Positions 1 to 8,855 of a DNA stretch of 40,366 bases are shown one piece after another. The stretch is from Lachnospiraceae bacterium UBA1258. GTDB lineage: Bacteria; Bacillota; Clostridia; Lachnospirales; Lachnospiraceae. Position 1 is the stretch's first letter. Each line of letters begins with the position of its first letter. The translations under genes and the position numbers were made by a program. The notes below the pieces were generated by a model. It had not been told where the DNA came from. It made no database searches and saw nothing but the letters and a program-made list of their open reading frames with translations. The stretch lies in the NCBI GenBank assembly GCA_002308235.1, contig DBVS01000090.1, positions 1 to 40,366 on the forward strand, read 5' to 3'.

Positions 1-75
1 CAGGGTCTTACCTTCGCTATCCGTGAAGGTGGACGTACTGTAGGTTCAGGCCGTGTAGCTAGCATCATTGAGTAA
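1..75 (+). CDS. tuf: Elongation factor Tu, C-terminal end (partial)
   Basis: The first 24 codons, read from base 1 in frame and ending at TAA 73-75, encode the typical EF-Tu C-terminus: FAIREGGRTVGSGRVASIIE. EF-Tu is the GTPase that delivers aminoacyl-tRNA to the ribosome; this piece is the end of its third beta-barrel domain. The rest lies outside the window. A strong terminator follows within 40 bases, so tuf ends its transcription unit here. In many Firmicutes tuf closes the rpsL-rpsG-fusA-tuf operon downstream of rpoBC, whereas here rpoB lies about 38.7 kb to the right on the same strand. Confidence 0.93.
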   Translation, partial: QGLTFAIREGGRTVGSGRVASIIE

Positions 76-111
76 TCAGTTGCAAGCAACGCACAGATAA
101 GTAAAATTATT

Positions 112-148
112 CCCCGAGACGAGCGTGCTCGTCCTCGGGGATTTTTTT
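112..148 (+). terminator. Intrinsic terminator of tuf
   Basis: CCCCGAG plus ACGAGC (112-124) pair with GCTCGT plus CTCGGGG (127-140), giving a GC-rich hairpin with one unpaired base, followed by a run of seven T (142-148). It lies 37 bases after the tuf stop. Confidence 0.92.
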
Positions 149-246
149 ATCTGTATGGAGTGCCTGCTGTAAATGAAAATATCGGAAATCATTTCATTAT
201 CACGTTAAATATTGTATTATACCATTAATAAAACTCGGAGTGACCT

Positions 247-1998
247 ATGAAAAATACCAAGAAAACCAACCTGATCACGGCAGCGGTTATTTGCGTGGTT
301 TTAGCCGCTTTTATTATAGTTGCCAACCGAATTGCACCTTTTCTTTTGGATAATGACAACATTTATTTAAAAACCGTTGCGTCCGGTGAAATGACGGGCC
401 GTCCCGAAGCCCACATGTACTATATTGATTATGTTTTCGGTATCATTGTTACTTTCCTTTACAGTCTTACCGGAAATGCCATTCCTTGGTTTGGAATCCT
501 TCTTGTAACCTGCATGGGTGCGGTGTTATTTTTTGTGATTTATACAGTTTCTTCCGGTCTTTCACAAATATGGGGAAGGATTATTACGATAGTTGTTTCC
601 TTTCTGCTTTTGATTTTCTTCTTTTACCGCTATTTTGTGGATTTTCAATATACAATCTTTGCAGGGATACTTGGCGCGGGAGCTTCATTTGCGCTTCTGT
701 TCATAGATCAGGAAAAAACGATAAAAGAAAACCTGATTTCATTATTTTTCTTCGGGTGTTTTTCTCTTTTATCTTATTCTGTGAGAAATAACGCATTTAT
801 AATGTGCTTTCCCTTTTTGGGGATGGCATTTGTTGCCAAATTCTTTGATGCTTCCAAAAAGAAAAACAGGGTCATTTTTGCAACTGCGATGACTTTTATA
901 GGCATATTGGTTTTTTCATTCGGAATTCATAAGATTGCATACAACAGTGAAGAGTGGAAAATTTTTGAAAAGTACACCGCCGGAAGAACAATTTTGCTGG
1001 ATTATTACGGTTGGCCCGATTATGATACACATAAAGGCGTTTATGATGACCATGGAGTATTGAGATCTTCTTATGAAGCTGCTACACAGCATTATAATCT
1101 TATACTTGATCCTAACATTAACGCTGACTTTTTCAAGGATCTGTCAGTTATAGCGACAAAGGACCATCTTAAATCCCGTGGCAGCTTTATTTATAAAGCG
1201 GCAGATACCGTAAAAACAATTATAAGGCGTAACTTCTTTGATTATGATGACAGGCCCTTGAATGTGCTGGTATATTTCCTGTATTTGTTTACGCTTGTTT
1301 TAGCATTGGCAGGCAGGAAGATTAAAGCACTCAGGGATATTTTGTTTTTGATTGTAGCAAGGTCATTTGACTGGTTATATCTTGTATATGAAGGGCGCTT
1401 TCCGTTTAGGGTAACTCAGATCATTTATTTTTGTGAGCTTTTCTGGCTCGTGTATATTATTATCTATCGAAAACTGCTTGAGTTTGACAGAAAGAGTTTT
1501 TCAGTTGCAGCATCGTCCGTACTGATTGTTATGATAACGGTTCTGTCTGTCAGATTCGGACTTCCGATTTCACGTAATGTAAAAGAACGGGCACTTGCTT
1601 TTGATGACTTGAGCGTAAGCTTCAGAGAACTTGAAAACTATTTTGAAGATCATCCCGACAATTTCTACTTTTTTGACATGTCAAACCTCCATTATATGGA
1701 AAGGGCGCTGGATTTCCGCGAAAGACCGTATGAAAACTATGTTTATATGGGAAGTTGGATGGTATCAAGCCCATGGTATGATAACAAACTAAAGGAAAAA
1801 GGGATAAGCAATCCTGCCACAGCCCTCATGGAGAGGGATGATCTGTTTATCGTATATCAGGTTACCGATGGATATTCCAGAGACTTTCTTGATGATTTTT
1901 ACAGTGAACACTATCCCGGAAGCCGCATAGAAAAAGCCGATGAACTTATAAGTTCAAACGGCTTTGTGTACGAAATACTGAAGGTATACGGGAACTGA
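247..1998 (+). CDS. Polytopic membrane protein, probable GT-C-like glycosyltransferase
   Basis: This 583-residue protein begins with a short basic segment and about ten hydrophobic helices (from residue 9 to about 430), then ends in a polar region of about 140 residues that probably faces outside. An acidic patch after the first helix (LLDNDNIYLK, then SGEMTGRPEAH) sits where GT-C enzymes carry their catalytic first loop. That placement, and the neighbouring GT-C-like genes on the opposite strand, suggest a polyprenyl-phosphate-sugar-using transferase, but I recognise no named family and the substrate is unknown. The start is supported by a GGAG-like site (237-240). A TATTAT at 215-220 could be its -10 element but lacks a good -35. 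Its stop codon abuts the stop codon of the convergent next gene with no gap. Confidence 0.75.
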   Translation: MKNTKKTNLITAAVICVVLAAFIIVANRIAPFLLDNDNIYLKTVASGEMTGRPEAHMYYIDYVFGIIVTFLYSLTGNAIPWFGILLVTCMGAVLFFVIYTVSSGLSQIWGRIITIVVSFLLLIFFFYRYFVDFQYTIFAGILGAGASFALLFIDQEKTIKENLISLFFFGCFSLLSYSVRNNAFIMCFPFLGMAFVAKFFDASKKKNRVIFATAMTFIGILVFSFGIHKIAYNSEEWKIFEKYTAGRTILLDYYGWPDYDTHKGVYDDHGVLRSSYEAATQHYNLILDPNINADFFKDLSVIATKDHLKSRGSFIYKAADTVKTIIRRNFFDYDDRPLNVLVYFLYLFTLVLALAGRKIKALRDILFLIVARSFDWLYLVYEGRFPFRVTQIIYFCELFWLVYIIIYRKLLEFDRKSFSVAASSVLIVMITVLSVRFGLPISRNVKERALAFDDLSVSFRELENYFEDHPDNFYFFDMSNLHYMERALDFRERPYENYVYMGSWMVSSPWYDNKLKEKGISNPATALMERDDLFIVYQVTDGYSRDFLDDFYSEHYPGSRIEKADELISSNGFVYEILKVYGN

Positions 1999-3468
1999 TT
2001 ATTGTGCGTCGGACAATCTTACCGATTTTAAACCGTAGAAGGAGGCAAAGTCTTCGTTTGCCATCGGATCCGTCGAAAGGTCTCCGAGCCACAGAACCCA
2101 TTTAAGCCGGTCCGGAACCGTATATGGATTGAAGACCAGATCCCCATTCGGATTATTCTTTATCGCTTCCATTCTTTCACAGAATTGTCTGTCATAAGCT
2201 GCTGCTTCGCCGTTTAAAAGGCTTGTGGCAGCTTTTATTGAGTTTAAGGGTGGAATCGTTTCGGAAATCGGTCTGCATGCTGAAATCAAAGCCAAAATAA
2301 CCACCAACATAATGCCTGGCAAAAACTCTGCCGCTTTAAATGTAAACTGTCCTTTATCCCTTCTTTTTACAAACCATCCCAGCAGGTAGAAGTACATGAA
2401 CAATATGCAAATAACCATCATGTAAAAGCAGATGTCAAAAACTCTTGCCGCACCGCCGTTGTTTTGTGCGTAGAAAGTAGGACATTCCGAAGAAGCAAAA
2501 ATACCGAAAGCCACAGGGCAAGCAATCAAAGGATATTTGAAGTCATATTCTGTTCTTTGGATGATCTTTACAAATAAAGGAGTAAGAAACAAGAGAACCA
2601 GAAATACACATATGCCGCTCCAATGAACAAGATAGTTAAAACACTGCAAAAGAGATTTGAGTATAGCCTTGACGGGATCGGTTCCGTAACTTGTGGCCTG
2701 TCTTACCGCATTTCCGGGGGCCAGAACACTGAAAATAAACCCCGAAAGCGTAAAGAAAAATGCGACCGAAACGCCGACGACTGCTTTACGGTCTTTGGAT
2801 AAAGCTTTAAAGAAAATAATCGAAAGGATAATCAGCATGGCGGGAAGCAGAGACGTATAATTTCCTCCGGCTATTATCAATCCGAGAACTGACATCAAAA
2901 TGATTTTTGATAATTTCTTATCTTTCAAGAACCGGAACAGAATCCCGAAAAAGAAAAATGTAAGAGAAAGAAAACCGGTATAGTACACCGACCCGTTATA
3001 CCAGTAAAAGGTCTCTCCGCAAAGAGGAACAAAATTCACGCAAAGAAAGATAGTGAGGGATGCAATCGTAATAGCAAATAAACGGGCTTCTTTATCACCG
3101 GCAGGTATAAAGGCAAACGTCAGATAAAATACCCCCGTGGTAAAGAGCAACAATACAAAGGACGGATACAGTTTATAGCAAAGTTCTCCGAAAACCTGAG
3201 GTGGGATATGCATTAAAAACATGGCTGCATAGGTTCCCTGCCAGATATCATACTGTCTGGCGGTACCCTTAAAAGCCGCAGACAATACACCTAAAATACC
3301 CTCGCCATTTCGAAGCGCTGCCGCAGCGTGAACGCCGTAATAGTAATCGTCGCCGAGAGGATGCGTATAGAAACCAAGCATAGCCAAAGCCACGAGAGAT
3401 GCCAACATTAGTGCGACCGATATGCAGGTCAAATATTTCAAATACTTATCAGAAAACAATTTAATCAT
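1999..3468 (-). CDS. DUF6056-like polytopic membrane protein
   Basis: This 489-residue protein has about eleven hydrophobic helices. After the first helix it carries HPLGDDYYYG and then YDIWQGTYAAMF, the acidic and W-x-G-x-Y signatures I associate with DUF6056 proteins, GT-C-like membrane proteins found in surface-polysaccharide loci. A transfer reaction on lipid-linked sugars outside the membrane is the likely role, but this is inferred from family and topology. It is the last gene of a leftward operon, with 3 bases between it and the broken gene upstream. The C-terminal 80 residues (after ACRPISETIPP) are polar and probably extracytoplasmic. There is no room for a terminator between this stop and the convergent neighbour. 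Confidence 0.72.
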   Translation of the reverse strand: MIKLFSDKYLKYLTCISVALMLASLVALAMLGFYTHPLGDDYYYGVHAAAALRNGEGILGVLSAAFKGTARQYDIWQGTYAAMFLMHIPPQVFGELCYKLYPSFVLLLFTTGVFYLTFAFIPAGDKEARLFAITIASLTIFLCVNFVPLCGETFYWYNGSVYYTGFLSLTFFFFGILFRFLKDKKLSKIILMSVLGLIIAGGNYTSLLPAMLIILSIIFFKALSKDRKAVVGVSVAFFFTLSGFIFSVLAPGNAVRQATSYGTDPVKAILKSLLQCFNYLVHWSGICVFLVLLFLTPLFVKIIQRTEYDFKYPLIACPVAFGIFASSECPTFYAQNNGGAARVFDICFYMMVICILFMYFYLLGWFVKRRDKGQFTFKAAEFLPGIMLVVILALISACRPISETIPPLNSIKAATSLLNGEAAAYDRQFCERMEAIKNNPNGDLVFNPYTVPDRLKWVLWLGDLSTDPMANEDFASFYGLKSVRLSDAQ

Positions 3469-3471
3469 AGC

Positions 3472-4674
3472 CTATGCAACCTTTTTCTCTCTGCTGATTC
3501 TGATAAAAATGATTGCGATGTAAGAAAAGTAAACAGCCATATTGGCAATTCCCAGCAAAGGATTCATATTAAAGTTCATAAAAAGATTTGCTCCGTAAGT
3601 GATGGCCGTAACCGACAGTATCATAAACAGGAGCGGAAGTGTTTTGGGTATAATGAACGCAATAATGATTGCAGCAATTTCGTAGAAAAAACCGTATCTT
3701 TCGTGCATTCCCGGTAAAAAAGCGACGCATGTAAAAACCATCGAAAATGCCAGCAAGAGCGAATTTTCAGCAGTGAGCTCGGCTTTTGATATCAGGAAAA
3801 ATGCCATAATGGCTGCGAGTATCGCCACGGTCATAATAATTGCGGGTACTTTGAGGTTTGAAATCATTTTAAATGACAGATTTCGATTATTCAGCGTCGT
3901 GAATAAACTCCATAGTCCGGGATATTCAAAATACATCTTGTCACAGGATTCTGTTTGATAGTAATAAACACTGAAAGCCGCCTACCAGCCCCTTCCCATA
4001 ATCATGGCGGGAATCGTGAGTATTTCCATGGTAACGGGAACAACGAAGAAGTGCAGCAAAGAAAACTCCTTCTTTTTAACGTATGCAAAAAGGAAAAACG
4101 GAAGCAGGAATATTGCCTGAAGTTTAAATGAACATGCTAAACCGTAAAGAATGAATGCAGGCAGGTATTTCTTTTTGGAAAAAGCATATATAGCCCAAAG
4201 GCCGAAGGACACATATATGCTGTCACATTGCCCCCATACAGCGGAATTTACAAATACGGAGGGCCAGAAAAGGACTGCAAAGCCCGCAATTGTCGCCACA
4301 AATTTCTTTTTTCCGCAAAGATCGTATACCAAAAGAGCAGATACGAAAGCAAGCGAATAATCAAAAAGCACAGACAACATTTTATATTGAATGAGCGGAT
4401 CGATGGGAATATATGTCATAATCGCGATAAGAGTCTGATAAAGGACGCTGTAGTTTCCTACTTGAACACTTAACGCTCTGAAACGTCCCAGCTGCTCTAT
4501 TTGCCCAAACCATCCCAGCAAATAGCCTTCCATATCCGAACTGACAAATCCGAAAGCAAAGAATCTAAGCAATAAAGAAAGAATCAGACCGAAGACTACA
4601 AAAATGATGTAGTATTTTTTTTCAATACAATCTAAGAACCGTCTTTCAAATTTAAACATTCCGAATCTCCTCAT
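3472..4674 (-). pseudogene. GT-C mannosyltransferase-like membrane protein split by an in-frame amber codon
   Basis: Residues 1-230 (4674 down to 3985) and a following 154-residue open frame (3936 down to 3475) are in one reading frame. They are separated only by TAG at 3982-3984 and 15 further codons that read naturally as protein (AAFSVYYYQTESCDK). Joined, the product would be 400 residues counting the amber position, a normal size for this group. The first part has NSAVWGQCDSIY and the second has LPGMHERYGFFYE; the MHERY motif is typical of bacterial integral-membrane mannosyltransferase-like proteins. The internal ATG at 3934-3936 lacks a convincing ribosome site, so independent translation of the second half is unlikely. 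The gene overlaps the end of the upstream DUF6020-like gene by 23 bases. A sequencing error is possible. No other frame disruption is visible, which suggests a recent mutation. Confidence 0.8.
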
Positions 4675-6295
4675 TTCTCTTCGTTTTATACAAAGCCATA
4701 CACAGCGGCAGCAGTGACCAGATGGGATATATGTAGCGCATCTGGACGGTGGGACCGAGAAGAAGCGTACACAAATATGCTACAGGAAGAAGGATTATCA
4801 AAAACATATTCCTGTTACGGGATGTGATAAACCATAAAAGGGCGTACAGATATATCCAGGTAACGATTCCCGGCATAAAGAAAATGCTTATGATGGGGAT
4901 GCGCTGCAGGATATTATTTGACAGTATTCTTTTGATGAGGGAGTTGATTCCGGGGAACAGAGGTGTTTCGGTCACTCCGTATCCTTCCATGTCGGGAGCC
5001 CAGCGGGTCTGTACAAAGCCAAGTCCTTCTTTGTCTCCGTATATGCTTAGGGAGCTTCTGTCGGCAAGATATAGGTATCCCGAATTCTCGGCAAGAAAAG
5101 CATTTACAAACTCCTGCGGGTATCGAACCAGCAGCCTCAAATAAACTTTGGCCACATCCTTCAGAGAATGAAGAACGTGGTAAGTGTTGACATTTCGTTT
5201 TACGGGATCCGAAATTGACGGATCGTAATCCCTCCAGGCCTCATTGAGTATAACGGAGTTGATATGTAAAAGTTCGTAGTCGGAAAGCTCGTTTTCGTGA
5301 TAATATGCGGTTCTGGCAAGCTGCTGGACGGGGATGCTCAGCATTTCGCGCCGGTCGCCCTGAACAACTTTAAAGGCTTTTGAGCCTATGCTCAGGATCA
5401 GCATTGATGCCGCAAAGCCCGCCAGCGTGGAAACAAGCACGCGGGAGAGGGTCTTTCTTTGCTTTTTTGAAAAGAGGATTGCTATAAAAAGCCCGAGAAT
5501 GAAAACCAGGACTGCATAGCGGGCGTTGGTACGGAAGGCAACAACAGGTATCACCAGTAACACGGAAGCGATAGTTCGTCCTGTAATGCGAAAGTGGTTT
5601 TCTTTGTCATATAACTCAAGGCCGGTGAGGATCGTGAAAGGGACAAATGCTGCCGTAAACAATGCGGCCTTTGCCACGCTCAGTGAGATAAAAACATTGT
5701 ATGGGTACAAAGCAAAAGATATAAGAAGAACCCGCAATATACGGCGGGAAGCCCCTGCTTTGCGAAGCATTCCGATGCATGTGGCGAAGGAGGCAGACAA
5801 CACGGCCATCTGAAACAGTACAAACAGTGCCACACCAAGATTCAGATTGCCAAGCTTCCGGCCGATTTCCCAGAAAACTTTGATAACAAGGGTATGAAGA
5901 AAAGGATGATGATCGACGTAGGCACCGTCAATACACTGACCTATCTGAACGTATGCATCGTAAGCGCAGATCCCGGGGTAAAAAACCAGAAACATGGGAA
6001 TCTGTACCGCAAATAGAATCAGCCAAAGCAGCGGGAATGAATTGAATACGGTCTTTTCGTTCTTAGCGTAAGGCACACTTTTTAATACGCAGACTTTCTT
6101 TATCCTTGGATACAAAAGATACGCAAGTTTCGTGCACCCTATACCCAAAGCCACAGAAACAAGCAATCCCAACACAACAATACCCGGATGCAGCGTTCCT
6201 TTTTTGTTTAACTGCAAATTTAGGCATGCAAACTGGATTGCAAAGAAAACGGTATTCAGTATTGAAAACAGTATCGAAGCAGTCTTTTTTTTCAC
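4652..6295 (-). CDS. DUF6020-like polytopic membrane protein
   Basis: This 547-residue protein has around twelve hydrophobic helices. A conserved stretch around residues 105-135 reads YPGICAYDAYVQIGQ followed by YVDHHPFLHT. The YPG..D...Q and HHPFLHT motifs are those I associate with DUF6020, a GT-C-like membrane family common in Clostridia and Actinobacteria. It probably acts on lipid-linked sugars at the outer membrane face, but its reaction is not established. It sits 4 bases after the preceding gene and overlaps the next by 23 bases, so it is co-transcribed and probably translationally coupled. Confidence 0.75.
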   Translation of the reverse strand: MKKKTASILFSILNTVFFAIQFACLNLQLNKKGTLHPGIVVLGLLVSVALGIGCTKLAYLLYPRIKKVCVLKSVPYAKNEKTVFNSFPLLWLILFAVQIPMFLVFYPGICAYDAYVQIGQCIDGAYVDHHPFLHTLVIKVFWEIGRKLGNLNLGVALFVLFQMAVLSASFATCIGMLRKAGASRRILRVLLISFALYPYNVFISLSVAKAALFTAAFVPFTILTGLELYDKENHFRITGRTIASVLLVIPVVAFRTNARYAVLVFILGLFIAILFSKKQRKTLSRVLVSTLAGFAASMLILSIGSKAFKVVQGDRREMLSIPVQQLARTAYYHENELSDYELLHINSVILNEAWRDYDPSISDPVKRNVNTYHVLHSLKDVAKVYLRLLVRYPQEFVNAFLAENSGYLYLADRSSLSIYGDKEGLGFVQTRWAPDMEGYGVTETPLFPGINSLIKRILSNNILQRIPIISIFFMPGIVTWIYLYALLWFITSRNRNMFLIILLPVAYLCTLLLGPTVQMRYIYPIWSLLPLCMALYKTKRNEEIRNV

Positions 6296-6299
6296 GTTT

Positions 6300-7841
6300 C
6301 TATTCCTTAAACCAAAGTCCGAATAATTTGCTCAGTCCGACAGCCATCACCGGCAGCACAAGTCCCACGGTCGGAAAACTGTACCTGCTGTTTGCTTCCC
6401 ACAGCATATGAAACAGGAAAGTGCCGAACAGGGTGATGAGGGGAATAAACAGCACAAGGTTCTGTTCTTTTTTGATGACCGAAAACAACGAATATACAAA
6501 CAATCCGAGGAACATAAGGGTTTGCAACGCATTGCAGAAACCTATGACAATCATGGAACGGTCTCCCGTATAAAAATCCCAGAAAAACGCGGACCTGCTG
6601 TATGAAGGATAGGTAGCCTGCCTTACGGAATAGGTTCCGTCAGCCCATTGGGACAGGTATTTTTTGAAGTAGAAATCCCAAGCGTAGCCGGTGTTTTCTT
6701 TAAACACGGTCATTCGCTCCCCGATTGCTTTTTTGCTGATCTCGTTGGCCTTTGTGGAATCAAGTCCCGCTTCCATATATGTATTAAAGTTGAACCCGTT
6801 GTACCAGCCGTTACCTCGATCGCTTTCCTGCATGCCCATGGCGAAATAGGAAAGTGCGGTTACGCCGGAGGGCAGTTTCGCACCCGCCATGCCTTCGTAA
6901 ACAAGACACATTCCCTTTGAACCGAAAGCAGCGCCGAAGGCTATGAGTATTATGCCTATAAGGACTTTACTGTCAAATCTTTTAAACAGGCAGACAAGAA
7001 GAACGAGACAGACAGCGATTATATAAATCAGTGAGTTCTTTCGAATCAATACCGAAACCAAAGAAGAAAGAATGAGCCACAAAATATCTTTGATTGACAC
7101 AGGTCCTTCTTTTTCAAGCAAAGCATGTCCGACTTTGACGGCAAAATACATGGATATGGACATAAATGCAAGAGAGGGAATTTCTCCGTATACGAAAGAG
7201 GTATAACTTAAAAGGGGCAGAAACAATCCGGTAAGCAGAAGATAAGCACTTTTGACCGTGTGAAGTCCCGATCTTGAAAAGAACTTTAATGTACCGTACT
7301 GAAATGCTACGGCAATACACAAAAGAATCGTATTTACCGCTTTCAGCGTGTGCGCCGCTTCAACAGGCAGCTTTAAAAGGTTCCATACAAAAATAAAGGG
7401 AAGGTAAAAGGTAACAAGACCTATCTGATGGGGGTAATATGAAAGATATGAATCCGTGGGATGGATAAAGGAAAGATCGCCCTTGGCGGCTGATTCTGCC
7501 ATCAGGTATACAGCCTGCGCATCCGCTCCGGGATTGCTCCGAAGGAGCACAATTGCCGCCATCCCGGATATAAACACCCATGCTATGGTCAGAATAAACT
7601 GAATCCGAAGAAACTTTTCGCCGTACTTTTTAACGAGAATAAAGCAAAGGAAAAGCATTGCGAAAAAGATAACGGCCACACCCAAGGTCCATATGAAGTT
7701 GTCCGTTTTAAACAGGACTTTCTGCGACTGCATGTCCGTGGAATATGCGTCAAAAAAGAAGATGATGATAAACATCACCGCGGAAAAAAGAAGGGAAAGC
7801 CCGTATATAAAAAACAAGATAGGTTTGTACAGCGATTTCAT
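6300..7841 (-). CDS. GT39-like (GT-C fold) membrane glycosyltransferase
   Basis: This 513-residue protein has about twelve transmembrane helices. The first large outer loop carries NPGADAQAVYLMAESAAKGD and YLSYYPHQIGL, the acidic and YYPHQ-type pattern of Gram-positive GT39/ArnT-like transferases that use polyprenyl-phosphate sugars. A second soluble region (YFAMGMQESDRGNGWYNG) is also typical of this group in Firmicutes. The acceptor is unknown. It is the first gene of the leftward operon 7841-1999, and two candidate promoters lie just upstream in the divergent gap. The ribosome site before the ATG is weak (GGGTAG). Confidence 0.72.
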   Translation of the reverse strand: MKSLYKPILFFIYGLSLLFSAVMFIIIFFFDAYSTDMQSQKVLFKTDNFIWTLGVAVIFFAMLFLCFILVKKYGEKFLRIQFILTIAWVFISGMAAIVLLRSNPGADAQAVYLMAESAAKGDLSFIHPTDSYLSYYPHQIGLVTFYLPFIFVWNLLKLPVEAAHTLKAVNTILLCIAVAFQYGTLKFFSRSGLHTVKSAYLLLTGLFLPLLSYTSFVYGEIPSLAFMSISMYFAVKVGHALLEKEGPVSIKDILWLILSSLVSVLIRKNSLIYIIAVCLVLLVCLFKRFDSKVLIGIILIAFGAAFGSKGMCLVYEGMAGAKLPSGVTALSYFAMGMQESDRGNGWYNGFNFNTYMEAGLDSTKANEISKKAIGERMTVFKENTGYAWDFYFKKYLSQWADGTYSVRQATYPSYSRSAFFWDFYTGDRSMIVIGFCNALQTLMFLGLFVYSLFSVIKKEQNLVLFIPLITLFGTFLFHMLWEANSRYSFPTVGLVLPVMAVGLSKLFGLWFKE

Positions 7842-7852
7842 AAGCTACCCGA

Positions 7853-7915
7853 ATTATACTGTGATTTGTGGCACTCAGCCAAATAATTATATCATATGGC
7901 AAGCGGCATTGTGAA
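7853..7915 (-). promoter_or_regulatory. Tandem sigma-A-type promoters for the leftward GT-C operon
   Basis: On the minus strand TTCACA (7910-7915) and TATAAT (7886-7891) are 18 bases apart. A second pair, TTGGCT (7877-7882) and TATAAT (7853-7858), is also 18 bases apart. The distal one leaves a leader of about 38 bases. The proximal one would start only a few bases before the ATG at 7841. Either or both may be used. Confidence 0.6.
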
Positions 7916-7980
7916 ATAAATGAAGCGATTAATAATTTAATTCTTTATTAAACAGTAAAGGCATATGGTTTCTTTTTCTC

Positions 7981-8009
7981 TTGAGTCGGCGGAGAAAGTT
8001 TGCTATAAT
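7981..8009 (+). promoter_or_regulatory. Sigma-A promoter with extended -10 for the acyltransferase/GT8 operon
   Basis: TTGAGT (7981-7986) and TATAAT (8004-8009) are separated by 17 bases, and TGC precedes the -10 as an extended element. The predicted start of transcription is near 8016, only about three bases before the ATG at 8019. Confidence 0.75.
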
Positions 8010-8018
8010 GAAATAGTT

Positions 8019-8822
8019 ATGAAAACTACGTCTTGTGAAACCCCTGTAATTTACTACGATAACGAGCTTGAAGACGAATTCTCCGAAGCGCAGATCACCC
8101 CCCGTAAGATCGATGAACACTATGATTACGACGGCGGTATTCTCCGTAAGATTGGGAGATTCTTTTTGTATCGGGGTATTGCAAGACCCTTTGGTTTTCT
8201 TTTTTTGAAGATAAAGTATCATCATAAGATTGTAAACAGGAAATGTTTAAAACAGGCCCGCGGGACCGGGTTCTACCTTTACGGAAATCATACCAACGCC
8301 ATGGCGGACCCCTTTATCCCCTCTATGATCACGTATCCTGTGGGGGTTTATGCCATCGCGCATCCCAATAACGTATCCATGCCGGTACTCGGAAGACTGA
8401 CCCCGGCACTTGGCGCGATTCCCCTTCCCGACGGCAAGGCGGCACTTAAAAATTTCACTGAAGCGATAGACAGGGCGATATCGAAGAAGAACTGTGTTAT
8501 AATATATCCCGAGGCGCATATCTGGCCCTTTTATACCGGGATCAGAAACTTTAAGGATGCGTCCTTCAGATATCCCGTAAAGCACGATGTTCCGGTATTC
8601 TGTTTTACGAACACCTACCAAAAGAAGCGCGGCAAGACTCCGCAGATAGTCACTTATGTGGAGGGACCTTTCTTTGTGGATAAGTCACTTCCCCACAAGA
8701 ATCAGAAAAAAGACTTAAGAGACCGTGTTTATGCGGCGATGAAGAAAAACGCAGAGCACAGCAACGTGGAACTTGTAAGATATGTGAAACGTGAGCCGGC
8801 AGATCAAACTTCAAATAATTGA
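8019..8822 (+). CDS. PlsC-family acyltransferase (1-acylglycerol-3-phosphate acyltransferase-like)
   Basis: The 267-residue product matches the PlsC acyltransferase family, which moves acyl chains onto lysophosphatidic acid or related lipids at the inner membrane face. Visible blocks are GNHTNAMADPF around residues 89-99 with catalytic His91 and Asp97 (an H-x5-D spacing, as in the NHPNxLLD subfamily), and IIYPEAHIWPFY as the glycine/proline-glutamate block. A longer frame opens at ATG 7965, but a promoter with an extended -10 lies inside that extension, so I chose ATG 8019. This leaves almost no 5' leader and no Shine-Dalgarno site. It leads an operon with two GT8 proteins, one itself fused to a PlsC domain, which suggests glycolipid rather than plain phospholipid synthesis. 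It has no signal peptide. Confidence 0.8.
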   Translation: MKTTSCETPVIYYDNELEDEFSEAQITPRKIDEHYDYDGGILRKIGRFFLYRGIARPFGFLFLKIKYHHKIVNRKCLKQARGTGFYLYGNHTNAMADPFIPSMITYPVGVYAIAHPNNVSMPVLGRLTPALGAIPLPDGKAALKNFTEAIDRAISKKNCVIIYPEAHIWPFYTGIRNFKDASFRYPVKHDVPVFCFTNTYQKKRGKTPQIVTYVEGPFFVDKSLPHKNQKKDLRDRVYAAMKKNAEHSNVELVRYVKREPADQTSNN

Positions 8823-8855
8823 CGTCCGAAAACTCCGGGCGTGAAAGGAACAAGC

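Noticed and set aside
3982..3984. Recoding of TAG as pyrrolysine or another amino acid
   Set aside because: Several other genes in the window end in TAG, there is no downstream recoding element I can recognise, and no pyrrolysine gene is present; mutation or error is simpler.
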